From the NCBI RefSeq assembly GCF_003610295.1, contig NZ_RAPV01000001.1, forward strand, positions 930,001 through 994,000: 64,000 nt of DNA, given 5' to 3'. Every line of letters starts with the position of its first letter. The first letter of the stretch is position 1. Origin of the DNA: Paraburkholderia sp. BL23I1N1 (GTDB lineage Bacteria > Pseudomonadota > Gammaproteobacteria > Burkholderiales > Burkholderiaceae). The position numbers were made by a program, and so were the translations under genes. Under the pieces are notes generated by a model. It had not been told where the DNA came from, made no database searches, and worked only from the letters and a program-made list of their open reading frames with translations. Below, piece by piece: positions 27,701-36,846 of the stretch.

Positions 27701-29575
27701 TTACTCGACCACCAGGTTTGAATCATCGAGCCGATTCGCTTTCGCGCTATCGGCCTTCGGCATGACTTCCGAGTCGCCCAAACCCTTGATCAACTCCAGC
27801 GCCTGACGTTCGAATAACCGCCTGTACAGGCCGTTCTCGAGTCTGATCAACGCTTCGTGACTGCCTTCCTCGATCACCTTGCCCTTGTCCAGCACCAGCA
27901 GCCTGTCCAGCGCTCGCACGGTGGAAAGACGGTGCGCCACCACCAGTGTCGTGCGGCCCATCATCAGCCGTTCCATGGCGTGCTGGATCAACACTTCGCT
28001 TTCACTGTCGAGGCTCGAGGTCGCTTCGTCCAGAATCAGGATCGGTGCGTCCGCGAGAAACGCCCGCGCGATCGCCACGCGCTGACGCTCGCCACCCGAT
28101 AGCTTGATGCCGCGTTCGCCTACCAGCGTGTCGTAACCGTGCGGCAGCCTCGCGATAAAGTCGTGCGCACTCGCGAGCTTTGCGGCGCGCTCGATCTCGG
28201 CACGGCTTGCATCGGGCCGCGCATACGCGATGTTCTCCGCCAGCGAGCGGTGAAACAGTACCGGCTCCTGCTGAACGATCGCGATCTGGCTGCGCAATGA
28301 CGTCTGCCGCACACGGGCGATGTCCTGACCGTCGATCGTGATCCGGCCTTCCGAAATGTCGTACAGCCGCTGGATCAGCTTGATGAAGGTCGTCTTTCCG
28401 GAACCCGAATGCCCGACTAGCCCGACGCGCTCCCCCGGTGCGATCCGCACAGAGAAGTTGTCATAGAGCGGCGTGGCTTTCGCGCCGTAGTGAAAGGTGA
28501 CGTGCTCGAAGCGAATCTCGCCCTTGCCGATTGCGATCGGGCCCGCGCCGGGTCGATCTTCAATACCCAAAGCTTGACTCTCCAGCGACACCAGCTCTTC
28601 CATATCGTTGACCGAGCGTTGCAGGTTGCGAATGTGCATGCCCACATCGCGCAGATAGCCTTGCAGCATGAAGAACATCGTCAGCGCGAACGTGATGTCG
28701 CCGACGCTCGCTTCGCCGCGCGCCCACAACAGCAACGCGACGCCGAGAATGGCGGCCTGGATTGTCACCAGCATGCCGCCTTGCAAGCCGCCGTTGATCG
28801 TGCCGCGGATCCACGTGCGGCGCGTGCGATGACGCCACTTGACGATCACACGGTCGAGCAGGCGCTCTTCGCGCGCTTCGGCGCCGAACGCTTTCACCAC
28901 GCCGTTGCAGCTGACTGCATCGGCGAGGGCGCCGCCCATGCGTGTGTCCCAGGCGTTAGCGAGGCGTGCGGCGGGCGCAACGAAGCCGAGCGACAGGGCC
29001 ACAGTCACCGCGATATACAACACCGAACCGATACCGACCACCGCGCCCATCATCGGCCAGCGCCAGCCGAGCAGCAGCGTTGCGCCGACCAGCATGACCA
29101 GCGACGGCAACAACGCGACCAGCAGCGTGTCGTTGAGCAGATCGAGCGCCCACATGCCGCGCGTGATCTTGCGCACCGTGGAGCCGGCGAAACTGTTGGC
29201 GTGCCAGTCCGTCGAAAAGCGTTGCACGCGATGAAACGCGTTCGCGGCGATCTCGCTCATCATCTTGAGCGTCAACCTGATGAGATTGAAGAACACGCCC
29301 TGGCGAAGCAGCGTGGCGCCGAGCCCGAGCGCGCCCAGCACGCAGAAGGCCGTGATCGCAGCATTCCATGCGACGGCGTCGCCGGCCGAGCCGGATGCGA
29401 TCGCATCGACGAGCCGTCCGGCGAACAATGGCGTGAGGACATCGGCTAATGCCGAGAGCAGCACCAGCGCGCTAATCGCGAAGATGCGCCAAGGCTGTTT
29501 GGCCCAGTGTACGAAGGTGAAGCCGAGGACGTTCTTGAAGGCTTGTCCGCGAAAGTCGAGTTTTTTTCTGGTCAT
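27701..29575 (-). CDS. ABC exporter, fused membrane and ATPase domains
   Basis: A 624-residue half transporter with six membrane segments in the first 340 residues and an ATPase domain: Walker A GLVGHSGSGKTT, Q-loop IVQQEPVLF, signature LSGGERQRV, Walker B ILILDEATSSLD and switch HRLST. ATG 29575 (MTRKKLDFRGQAFKN) is chosen; the frame runs on to 29677 without similarity. It has the same domain plan and strand as the exporter at 22167 but is clearly diverged. The substrate is unknown, and it reads towards the DUF2214 gene. Confidence 0.9.
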   Translation of the reverse strand: MTRKKLDFRGQAFKNVLGFTFVHWAKQPWRIFAISALVLLSALADVLTPLFAGRLVDAIASGSAGDAVAWNAAITAFCVLGALGLGATLLRQGVFFNLIRLTLKMMSEIAANAFHRVQRFSTDWHANSFAGSTVRKITRGMWALDLLNDTLLVALLPSLVMLVGATLLLGWRWPMMGAVVGIGSVLYIAVTVALSLGFVAPAARLANAWDTRMGGALADAVSCNGVVKAFGAEAREERLLDRVIVKWRHRTRRTWIRGTINGGLQGGMLVTIQAAILGVALLLWARGEASVGDITFALTMFFMLQGYLRDVGMHIRNLQRSVNDMEELVSLESQALGIEDRPGAGPIAIGKGEIRFEHVTFHYGAKATPLYDNFSVRIAPGERVGLVGHSGSGKTTFIKLIQRLYDISEGRITIDGQDIARVRQTSLRSQIAIVQQEPVLFHRSLAENIAYARPDASRAEIERAAKLASAHDFIARLPHGYDTLVGERGIKLSGGERQRVAIARAFLADAPILILDEATSSLDSESEVLIQHAMERLMMGRTTLVVAHRLSTVRALDRLLVLDKGKVIEEGSHEALIRLENGLYRRLFERQALELIKGLGDSEVMPKADSAKANRLDDSNLVVE

Positions 29576-30013
29576 TTGCCACGACCCGGTGGCGCGTGAG
29601 CGCACCGAGGTTCCAGTCAGAAGCGAAAGGACGAGACAGTCAAGCAAGCCGAAATATATCGACAAGGATGCCGGCAATGAGACTACGGACTGTCTGGGAT
29701 TTGCGCGGATGCCTGTTCAGGCAGAACCGCGTGAGCGACAACGCGACGAATTTAAGGTCGCGAGAATGGTCGTGAGACCATCCCAGGGAGGTCGATATGC
29801 ACTGCGAACATGTGACGCCTCCCTATAGCCGAATGAGGTGGAGAAATGGACGGGGCGAATGCCCGAGAACTGACTATATCAGCAGTATTTGGCGACTGCA
29901 ATTATACGAAAGTTCGGTGTTGACTTTGAAATGGAGCAGGCGACTGTGCGTATTAACGTGTTTGCACCTGAGTGATCAATCCACCGTGTGCGTGCAAAAC
30001 GCGAAGCAAAAAC
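29576..30013. other. Intergenic region before the ABC exporter
   Basis: About 440 bases. A short inverted repeat ATGGTC-GTGA-GACCAT lies at about 29766-29781. No gene is supported on either strand. Confidence 0.55.
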
Positions 30014-30050
30014 AAAAAAGCCCTCAACTTACGTTCGAGGGCTTTCTCTT
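30014..30050 (-). terminator. Terminator downstream of tRNA-Val
   Basis: Stem AAAGCCCTC / GAGGGCTTT (30017-30025 and 30037-30045). Read on the minus strand it ends in a T-run. It lies just beyond the tRNA-Val 3' end. Confidence 0.82.
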
Positions 30051-30066
30051 TCGGGTCACGCGAATC

Positions 30067-30141
30067 TGGTGGGTGGTACAGGGATTGAACCTGTGACCCC
30101 TGCCGTGTGAAGGCAGTGCTCTACCGCTGAGCTAACCACCC
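30067..30141 (-). tRNA. tRNA-Val(CAC)
   Basis: 75 bases on the minus strand with acceptor GGGTGGT/ACCACCC, anticodon loop TTCACAC (CAC) and an encoded CCA end. It follows dnaQ on the same strand. Confidence 0.96.
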
Positions 30142-30189
30142 GAAGAGAGCCGAATTATGTCAGGGATTTTTCGACTCGTCTAGTACTTT

Positions 30190-30924
30190 TTAAGCGGTTT
30201 GCTCATCCGCGGCGGCCGTGGGATCGAGGCGCCACACGCTCGTTCCTTTGACCGCTTTGTCTAGGCCGTCGAGCACGGCCTGATGTTCGGCGACTTCGTC
30301 GTCGCTCGCGGCAATCACGACCAGATTCAGCGAGTCGATCGCGATGCGCGGCGCGTGCGCGTCGCCACTGCCATGCGAATCGCCGAGCATGTCGATGACA
30401 AGGCTTTCCTGGCCGCGTGTCATCGCCAGATACACCTCGGCGAGCAGTTCCGAGTCGAGCAGTGCGCCGTGCAGCGTGCGGTGCGCGTTGCTGATGCCGA
30501 AGCGGTCGCACAGCGCGTCGAGCGAATTGCGCTTGCCCGGGAACATCTGCTTGGCGCGCGCGAGGGTATCGATGATCTCGCCGCAATACGTTTTCACCGG
30601 CGGCAAACCCAGCAGCGCAAATTCGGCATCGAGAAAGCCGATGTCGAACGGCGCGTTGTGAATGATCAGTTCCGCGTCCTGAATGAAGTCGCGAATCTGA
30701 TCGGCAATCTCGGCGAATTTCGGCTTGTCACTCAGGAACTCGGTGGTCAGCCCGTGAACGGCCAGTGCCCCCGGATCGCTGTCGCGTTCGGGGTTGATGT
30801 AGAAATGCAGGTTGTTGCCCGTGAGCCGGCGGTTCACCATTTCGACGCAACCGAGTTCAAGGATCCGGTCGCCGGTTCGTGCATTCAGGCCGGTGGTTTC
30901 GGTGTCGAGGATGAGTTGACGCAT
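30190..30924 (-). CDS. dnaQ: DNA polymerase III epsilon subunit
   Basis: 3'-5' proofreading exonuclease of the replicative polymerase. The 244-residue protein has Exo I LDTETTGLN with the two metal-binding acids, Exo II HNAPFDIGFLD and Exo III HRTLHGALLDSELLAEVYL, all intact. The C-terminal region that binds the alpha subunit is present but variable. It follows rnhA on the same strand, the arrangement also found in E. coli. Confidence 0.97.
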   Translation of the reverse strand: MRQLILDTETTGLNARTGDRILELGCVEMVNRRLTGNNLHFYINPERDSDPGALAVHGLTTEFLSDKPKFAEIADQIRDFIQDAELIIHNAPFDIGFLDAEFALLGLPPVKTYCGEIIDTLARAKQMFPGKRNSLDALCDRFGISNAHRTLHGALLDSELLAEVYLAMTRGQESLVIDMLGDSHGSGDAHAPRIAIDSLNLVVIAASDDEVAEHQAVLDGLDKAVKGTSVWRLDPTAAADEQTA

Positions 30925-31016
30925 GTCGGATTAGCCTGCTCTAAAAAAATCAGCAAAAAAGAAGGGCGCGCACGTTGGTGCCGCTGCGGGCTTCACAGCA
31001 CGCATGACACCGCGCA

Positions 31017-31463
31017 TCACATTGCCGCGAGTGACGCGACGCCGCGATTGGCCAGTTGATCCGCGCGTTCGTTTTCCGGGTGGCCGTTGTGGCCGCGCAC
31101 CCAGCGCCATTCGATCTCGTGCTGAGCGACGAGTGCATCGAGCCGCTTCCAGAGATCGGCATTCTTCACCGGCTGCTTCGCAGCAGTGATCCAGCCTTTT
31201 TTCTTCCAGCCGTGAATCCATTCGCTGATGCCTTTCTGCACGTACTGCGAGTCGGTGTGCACGACGGCCTTGCAGGGACGCTTGAGCGCTTCGAGCGCGG
31301 CGATCACGCCCATCAGTTCCATGCGATTGTTGGTGGTGTTGGGTTCACCGCCGAACAGTTCTTTTTCCTGGTCGCCGAAGCGCAGCAGCGCGCCCCAGCC
31401 ACCGGGGCCGGGATTGCCCTTGCAGGCGCCGTCGGTATAAATATCGATGATGTCGGAAGTCAT
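31017..31463 (-). CDS. rnhA: Ribonuclease HI
   Basis: Cuts RNA in RNA-DNA hybrids, removing primers and R-loops. The 148-residue protein has the active-site set [16 protein letters not shown] (Asp), NRMELMGVI (Glu), [10 protein letters not shown] (Asp) and the late [10 protein letters not shown] (Asp), with the basic handle WKKKGW. ATG 31463 overlaps the stop of the upstream methyltransferase gene as ATGA, so translation is probably coupled. A longer frame upstream lies inside that gene. Confidence 0.96.
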   Translation of the reverse strand: MTSDIIDIYTDGACKGNPGPGGWGALLRFGDQEKELFGGEPNTTNNRMELMGVIAALEALKRPCKAVVHTDSQYVQKGISEWIHGWKKKGWITAAKQPVKNADLWKRLDALVAQHEIEWRWVRGHNGHPENERADQLANRGVASLAAM

Positions 31464-32311
31464 TGAGTGTGATTGCGTGTGTTCGGGGTGGCGGCGGGCG
31501 CGAGGCCCGCGGCGAGGACAGGTTTCTTCACTTTCAGCGGACCGACGAGGCGCATGCCGGGCACGCGCTTGATCGCCTTGATCATGTAGGTGGCGCCGAA
31601 AATCGGCCACCAGCGGTCGCCGGCGGCTTCCATGAAACCATAGCGGGACAGCCATTGTTCGCTACCAAGCGGCGGACGATAGCAGCCGAAGCGCCCGCGT
31701 TCAAGGTCGAAACCCAATAGTTTGATCCAGTCTTTCAGCCGCGTGAAGGCTATCAGATCGACTGCCGAGGGCACGAACGGGCGGCCGGTCATCTTGCCGA
31801 CCGATTGGCGCGCGCCCCACAGCGACAACGAATTGAAGCCGAGAATGATCAGTTGGCCCTCGGGCATCAGCACGCGTTCGGCTTCGCGCAGCAGCCGGTG
31901 TGGGTCGCTCGTGAATTCCAGCGTATGCGGCATGACGATCAGGTCGACGCTTTGTGCTTCGAACGGCAGATCGAGCAGGTCGCACCAGACGGTGCTACGC
32001 CCGGCCGGCGCAGGCAAACCCGTCGGCGAACCTTGCACGGCGCCGCTGCCCAGACCATTCCCGGCGCGCCCCGGACCGCGCGGAAACGTGTAGGGCGCGC
32101 TCGCGCCGCTTGCCGCGTCGAGCACGAGCCCGCGGCACGGCATGCGGTTTTCGCGCAAGGCGTCGAGCTGCGGCAGGCCGAGTTGCAGCGCATGGTAGCC
32201 GAACACATCGGACACCACGCGATCGAGCTGGGTCTGTTCCCACTCAAGCACGTAGCGGCCGGGCGGCGAATCGGTCCAGGCAGGCCAGTCTATAATTGCT
32301 CGATCAGTCAT
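31460..32311 (-). CDS. Methyltransferase-like protein, YafS type
   Basis: A 283-residue Rossmann-like protein homologous to the gene found between gloB and rnhA in E. coli (yafS). The usual SAM motif I (DxGxGxG) is replaced by [12 protein letters not shown], followed by a Gly/Pro-rich insert of about 30 residues. Later motifs [20 protein letters not shown] and [20 protein letters not shown] are typical class I methyltransferase. ATG 32311 ([10 protein letters not shown]) is chosen; the longer frame to 32374 overlaps gloB. The substrate is unknown, and SAM binding is an inference. Confidence 0.85.
   Translation of the reverse strand: MTDRAIIDWPAWTDSPPGRYVLEWEQTQLDRVVSDVFGYHALQLGLPQLDALRENRMPCRGLVLDAASGASAPYTFPRGPGRAGNGLGSGAVQGSPTGLPAPAGRSTVWCDLLDLPFEAQSVDLIVMPHTLEFTSDPHRLLREAERVLMPEGQLIILGFNSLSLWGARQSVGKMTGRPFVPSAVDLIAFTRLKDWIKLLGFDLERGRFGCYRPPLGSEQWLSRYGFMEAAGDRWWPIFGATYMIKAIKRVPGMRLVGPLKVKKPVLAAGLAPAATPNTRNHTQ
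32291..32296 (+). promoter_or_regulatory. Possible gloB -10 box inside the methyltransferase gene
   Basis: TATAAT at 32291-32296 lies 34 bases before the gloB ATG and inside the first codons of the divergent methyltransferase gene. The -35 at 17-base spacing (GAATCG) is poor. Confidence 0.45.
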
Positions 32312-32330
32312 ATCAGAGAATGCGTCGCCT

Positions 32331-33122
32331 ATGAATGCGCTCGAGTACGTACCGGTCCCGGCGTTTGAAGACAATTACATCTGGGTCGTTTCCGACGGGC
32401 AGCACGCAGTCGTTGTCGATCCGGGTGAGGCCGCCCCCGTGCGCGCCTATCTGGCGAAACGGGGTTGGCGGCTGAGCGCTATTTTACTCACGCACCATCA
32501 CCAAGACCATGTCGGTGGCGTGGCCGATCTGCTGAGCGGCCACGCCGTTCCCGTGTATGGCCCCGCCGGTGAAGCGATCCAGCATCTCACACATCGTCTC
32601 AAAAACGGCGATCACGTGACGATTGCAGCGCCAGCACTCGAACTCGACGTGCTCGACGTGCCCGGTCACACGAGCGGGCATATCGCCTATTTTCAGGCGG
32701 CCGACCCGCGCGGCACGCCGCACGTGTTTTGTGGCGACACGCTGTTCGCGTGCGGCTGCGGCCGGTTGTTCGAAGGGACGCCCACGCAGATGCTGGCCTC
32801 GCTGGATTCGCTTGCCGCGCTCCCGGGCGCGACCGAGGTGCACTGTGCACACGAGTACACGTTGTCGAACATCCGCTTCGCGCTTGCCTGCGAGCCGGGT
32901 AATGCCGAACTGCAGGCCTGGCGTGACAGGGCGAGCGAATTGCGCGCGCGTCATGTGCCGACGCTGCCCACCACCATCGCCCACGAGCGTGCCGTGAATC
33001 CATTTTTGCGCGCCGGCAATCCGGCGATTCAATCAAGCTTGCAAGAGCAGTTGCACGAAAAGGTGCCCGATCGTTTAACGGCATTTACGCTGATGCGCGA
33101 ATGGAAGAACCGCTTCCGTTGA
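32331..33122 (+). CDS. gloB: Hydroxyacylglutathione hydrolase (glyoxalase II)
   Basis: Metallo-beta-lactamase-fold thioesterase that completes methylglyoxal detoxification, releasing lactate and glutathione. The 263-residue protein has the zinc motif THHHQDHVGG near residue 57, PGHTSGHI, GDTLFACGCGRLFEG and the C-terminal HAFNPFLR-like region (ERAVNPFLRAG). It begins 19 bases from the divergent methyltransferase gene, so the two promoters overlap the coding ends. Confidence 0.96.
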   Translation: MNALEYVPVPAFEDNYIWVVSDGQHAVVVDPGEAAPVRAYLAKRGWRLSAILLTHHHQDHVGGVADLLSGHAVPVYGPAGEAIQHLTHRLKNGDHVTIAAPALELDVLDVPGHTSGHIAYFQAADPRGTPHVFCGDTLFACGCGRLFEGTPTQMLASLDSLAALPGATEVHCAHEYTLSNIRFALACEPGNAELQAWRDRASELRARHVPTLPTTIAHERAVNPFLRAGNPAIQSSLQEQLHEKVPDRLTAFTLMREWKNRFR

Positions 33123-33279
33123 CCCGATCGTCATCAGGGTATTCCTCACGCGAAGAATCGCAAAAATTCGCCAAGCCCTAGATTTCCTTGATTTTTTTCG
33201 TCATTTTCCGATTGACGTAAACGTTGCCGTTTCGTACTATCGGCTGCAAATTCCAGCCCTTGTGGAAGCCGAGACGTTC

Positions 33280-34974
33280 ATGCGATTTATCTTTAGTGCG
33301 TTGTTGGTCCTGACACTCGCCGCTTGCGCGAGTCAGGGACCGGCGACGAATAGCTCTACCACCGCAACAAACCCCGCCAGTCAGCAAGCCGTAGCCGACG
33401 CCCTTCGCAAGACAGCCACCGCCAAAGAGACGATCAACGTCGACCAAGGCTCGGTCAATCAACTGACGAGCGCGGACGCCGATCTCTGGGGCCGTATTCG
33501 CCGTGGTTTTCAAATGCCGGATCTGCAAACCGACCTCGTCGACATGCAGGTCAACTGGTATGCGCAGCGCCCGGACTACGTGCAGCGCATGACCGAGCGC
33601 TCGCAGAAATATCTGTACCACATCGTCGAAGAGCTCGAAGCGCGTCACATGCCGACCGAGCTCGCCTTGCTTCCGTTCATCGAATCCGCGTATAGCCCTC
33701 AGGCCTTGTCGGTGGCGAAGGCGGCCGGCATGTGGCAGTTCATGCCGGGCACGGGCCGCACCTACAACCTCAAGCAGAACATGTGGCAGGACGAGCGCCG
33801 CGACGTGCTGGCCTCGACCAGCGCCGCGCTCGACTATCTGTCGCGTCTGCATGACATGTTCGGCGACTGGCAGCTGGCGCTCGCCGCCTACAACTGGGGC
33901 GAGGGCAACGTGCAGCGCGCAATCGCGCGCAACGAGGCGGCGGGGCTGCCTACCGACTACCTCAGCCTGCGCATGCCGAACGAGACGCGCAACTACGTGC
34001 CCAAGCTGCAGGCGGTGAAGAATATCGTGATGAACCCGCAGATGTACGGGCTCACGCTGCCGTCGATTCCGAACCACCCGTATTTCGTCACGGTCACGAC
34101 CTCGCACGACATCGACGTGGACATGGCGGCGAAACTCGCGAATCTTTCCACGGATGAATTCCGCTCGCTGAACCCGTCGTTCAGAAAGCCGGTGATTCTC
34201 GGCGCCACCCAGCCGCAAATTCTGCTGCCGTTCGACAACGCGAGCGCGTTCGAACGCAATCTGAAGACGTACTCCGGTTCGCTGTCGTCGTGGACCACGT
34301 ACACGGTCACCGAGCGTGCGGCGCCGGCGGCGATCGCCCAAAAGATCGGTGTCGACGCCGACACGTTGATGGAAGTGAACAAGATTCCGGTCGGCATGCG
34401 CCTGAAGCCGGGCTCGACGATCGTGGTGCCGCGCGGTTCGGACGACGACGAAGACATCAGCGCCGACGTCGCCGAAAGCGCGGTGCTGGCGATGGAGCCC
34501 GATGTCCCCGACACCCGCAAGATGCTGATCCGAGTGCGCCGCAATCAATCGATGGCCGCCATCGCGGTGCGTTACGGCGTCTCGGTCGGTCAGTTGAAGG
34601 CGTGGAATCGCACGCATCGCGATCAGGTCTCGCGTGGCCAGGTGATCGTGCTGCACGTGCCGGTTGGCAAGTCGATGCCGAGCGAACCGGGTCCCGAGCG
34701 CATCGCGACCGACGTGCAGGGCGGCGGCGTCGAGAAGATCGGCACCCGCGTCGCAGACACGAAGAGCGATTCGCGCTACGATAAGAAAAAGGGTCGTGGC
34801 CACTCCGCCGTGGTGAAAGTGTCCGAGCCGGTGGGTAAAGCCAGCAAGCCGACAACGTCCAGCGCCAGCAAGGACAAGGTGACAAAGGTGTCGGCTTCCA
34901 CGTCCAGCAAGTCGTCGAAGGCTGCGGCGGATAGCCGCCAGAAGACCGCGGCCAACGCGAAGAAGGGTAAGTAG
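33280..34974 (+). CDS. mltD: Membrane-bound lytic murein transglycosylase D
   Basis: Cleaves peptidoglycan glycan chains, forming anhydro-muropeptides. The 564-residue protein starts with a lipoprotein signal ending LAAC, so ATG 33280 is used rather than the GTG at 33262. The SLT domain has the catalytic Glu in PFIESAYSPQA, AAGMWQFMPGTG and AAYNWGEGNV. Two LysM-like repeats follow at about 340-387 and 416-465. The last 100 residues are Lys/Ser/Ala-rich and low in complexity. Terminator at 35062. Confidence 0.95.
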   Translation: MRFIFSALLVLTLAACASQGPATNSSTTATNPASQQAVADALRKTATAKETINVDQGSVNQLTSADADLWGRIRRGFQMPDLQTDLVDMQVNWYAQRPDYVQRMTERSQKYLYHIVEELEARHMPTELALLPFIESAYSPQALSVAKAAGMWQFMPGTGRTYNLKQNMWQDERRDVLASTSAALDYLSRLHDMFGDWQLALAAYNWGEGNVQRAIARNEAAGLPTDYLSLRMPNETRNYVPKLQAVKNIVMNPQMYGLTLPSIPNHPYFVTVTTSHDIDVDMAAKLANLSTDEFRSLNPSFRKPVILGATQPQILLPFDNASAFERNLKTYSGSLSSWTTYTVTERAAPAAIAQKIGVDADTLMEVNKIPVGMRLKPGSTIVVPRGSDDDEDISADVAESAVLAMEPDVPDTRKMLIRVRRNQSMAAIAVRYGVSVGQLKAWNRTHRDQVSRGQVIVLHVPVGKSMPSEPGPERIATDVQGGGVEKIGTRVADTKSDSRYDKKKGRGHSAVVKVSEPVGKASKPTTSSASKDKVTKVSASTSSKSSKAAADSRQKTAANAKKGK

Positions 34975-35061
34975 ACCAAAAAGCGGCTCCCACGGTAGTG
35001 ACCACATGCGTTGCGGGGGCAGCGCATGAATTGCGCTCCGATCACCCACCGTGTTATTCCG

Positions 35062-35092
35062 ACGCCGTCACCTCTGGTGACGGCGTTTTTCA
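35062..35092 (+). terminator. Terminator of mltD
   Basis: Perfect 11-base stem ACGCCGTCACC / GGTGACGGCGT (35062-35072 and 35076-35086), three-base loop, then five T. Confidence 0.92.
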
Positions 35093-35176
35093 TTCTGCAG
35101 ATCAATGCAGGCGAAGTTCACGCTTTTCATTTATCTTTCGTGCTTAGGCCAAAGTCGGCCGCTCATTTCAAAGCTC

Positions 35177-36418
35177 ATGTCGTCAACCCAGTTGCGCGTT
35201 TTTCTCCTGTTTTCCGTCGGTTACTTCGTTTCTTACGTGTTTCGCGGCGTCAATCTCGGTTTTGCACCCTTCATCACGCACGAACTCAGCTTGTCGGCCA
35301 CGGATCTCGGATTGCTGACCAGTCTGTATTTTCTCGGCTTCGCGGGTGCGCAGATTCCGGCCGGTGTGTTGCTCGACCACTTCGGCGCGCGCCGGGTGAC
35401 GGCGGTCACCTTGCTATTTGCGGCGCTGGGAATCTGGGTGTTCGGCGCCGCGCGCAGCGTCGGCATGATGATGGTTGGGCGCCTGCTGATCGGCGTCGGT
35501 GTGTCCGTGTGTCTCGGCGCCGCCTTCAAAGCGTTGGCCCAGCATTTCGCATCGGCACGGCTGCCGCTAATGAACGGGCTGGTGATGGCGATCGGCGGTT
35601 TCGGCGGCGTGATGGTCGGCTCGCCGCTCACGTGGGTGCTGAGTTTCGCAAGTTGGCGTTCGGTCTGTATCGGCTTGGGTCTGCTAACGGTGCTGGTGGC
35701 GGTGGCGCAGTGGACTCTGGTGCCGGAGACAAAGGAAACCCACCATCAAGCGAGTATCGGCGCCCAGTTCAAAGGCACGTTGCATATCCTGAGGAGCGCG
35801 GCGTTCTGGAAAATCGCGTCATTTTCAGTGCTGACGCAAGGCGTGTTCTACGCGATGCAATCGCTTTGGGTCGGCGCCTGGTTGCGCGACGTGCAGGGCT
35901 TCGCGCCGCGTGAAGCCGCCGCGCTGGTGTCGATTCTCGGTTTCGCGATGATGGCTGGCTGCGTGGGCTTCGGCGCGGCAGCGCGCAGCCTGGAGCGGCG
36001 CGGCATCTCGCTGTACGTGTTTTGCGGTGTCGGCATGGCGCTGTTCGTGGTCACGCAATTGCTGATCATGTTCAGCGCGCCATTGCCTGCAAGCCTGCTT
36101 TGGGCGGCGTACGGGATCTTTGGCGGTACCGGGATTCTCAGTTATGCGGTGATGGCGCGGCATTTCCCGGCGCAGATGATCGGCCGGGTGAATACCACGC
36201 TGACGCTGATCATTTTTTTGCTGATTTTCGGCTTCCAGGTTGGCGTCGGCGCGGTGCTGTCGCGCTGGCCGGCCACTGACGGACACTATCCGGCGCCCGC
36301 GCATCTGACTGCCTGGGGCATTCTGGTGGGGTTGCAGGTGCTGAGCGCGATCTGGTACGTCTTGCCCAGCCGCACGCGGCATCAGCCGCTGCATGTGCAC
36401 GCCGAACAGCAGGTTTAA
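35177..36418 (+). CDS. Major facilitator superfamily transporter
   Basis: A 413-residue permease with about 12 hydrophobic segments. The motif after helix 2 reads GVLLDHFGARRV, a clear MFS signature A. The frame opens at 35105, but ATG 35177 (MSSTQLRVFLLFSVGYFVSYVFR) gives the usual short cytoplasmic N-terminus before helix 1. No substrate-specific motif was recognised. It stands between mltD and carA without an operon partner. Confidence 0.9.
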   Translation: MSSTQLRVFLLFSVGYFVSYVFRGVNLGFAPFITHELSLSATDLGLLTSLYFLGFAGAQIPAGVLLDHFGARRVTAVTLLFAALGIWVFGAARSVGMMMVGRLLIGVGVSVCLGAAFKALAQHFASARLPLMNGLVMAIGGFGGVMVGSPLTWVLSFASWRSVCIGLGLLTVLVAVAQWTLVPETKETHHQASIGAQFKGTLHILRSAAFWKIASFSVLTQGVFYAMQSLWVGAWLRDVQGFAPREAAALVSILGFAMMAGCVGFGAAARSLERRGISLYVFCGVGMALFVVTQLLIMFSAPLPASLLWAAYGIFGGTGILSYAVMARHFPAQMIGRVNTTLTLIIFLLIFGFQVGVGAVLSRWPATDGHYPAPAHLTAWGILVGLQVLSAIWYVLPSRTRHQPLHVHAEQQV

Positions 36419-36574
36419 GGCTGGCGAGCAGGGGGCACGGGATGGCGTCATATTTACCGACCCTATCCCGATTCTGGCCCGCGCAAATTGGGTCCGGCGG
36501 CCTCGGAGCCTTGCGCAGCAAAGCTTGGATCCGTTTTGGATCGTGCTCCGCTCCGCTGACTCCCCTGCTCGGAT

Positions 36575-36604
36575 TTGGCGGGAAGGGGTGTTTCGCGCTA
36601 TAAT
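36575..36604 (+). promoter_or_regulatory. carA promoter
   Basis: TTGGCG at 36575-36580 and a perfect TATAAT at 36599-36604 with 18-base spacing. It would leave a leader of about 235 bases before the carA GTG. No pyrimidine attenuator or T-tract for reiterative transcription was found at the start. Confidence 0.65.
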
Positions 36605-36846
36605 TCCAAGGTTTGAGCTTATCAACCCGCACCCTAGCGCCTACCTCTCCCATACCGTTCATCCGCCGCGCGCTTTTGACGCCCCGCACCCCAGCCGATC
36701 CGTCCACACAATGGACCCATCGGGCCCCTTGCGACGTCATAAGCAGTACGCGAGCGAGTCTGCGCGCGCATCCTGCCGATGCGTTTCGCTGCGGCTCGCA
36801 GTCGGATAGACAGGTCGGCAACAGGGTGTTCCCCAAGGAGTCTCCC
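36605..36846 (+). other. Long 5' leader of carA
   Basis: About 240 bases between the promoter and the start codon, part of a 428-base gene-free stretch from 36419. A 32-codon open frame runs from the ATG at 36711 to TAG at 36809 and could be a leader peptide, but it has no clear ribosome binding site. No riboswitch was recognised. Confidence 0.4.

Noticed and set aside
31463..31655. Extended N-terminus of rnhA
   Set aside because: It lies inside the methyltransferase gene and has no similarity to RNase HI; ATG 31463 gives the normal start.
33178..35049. A 623-codon minus-strand open frame over mltD
   Set aside because: It is antisense to the certain mltD gene and has His/Arg-rich shadow composition.
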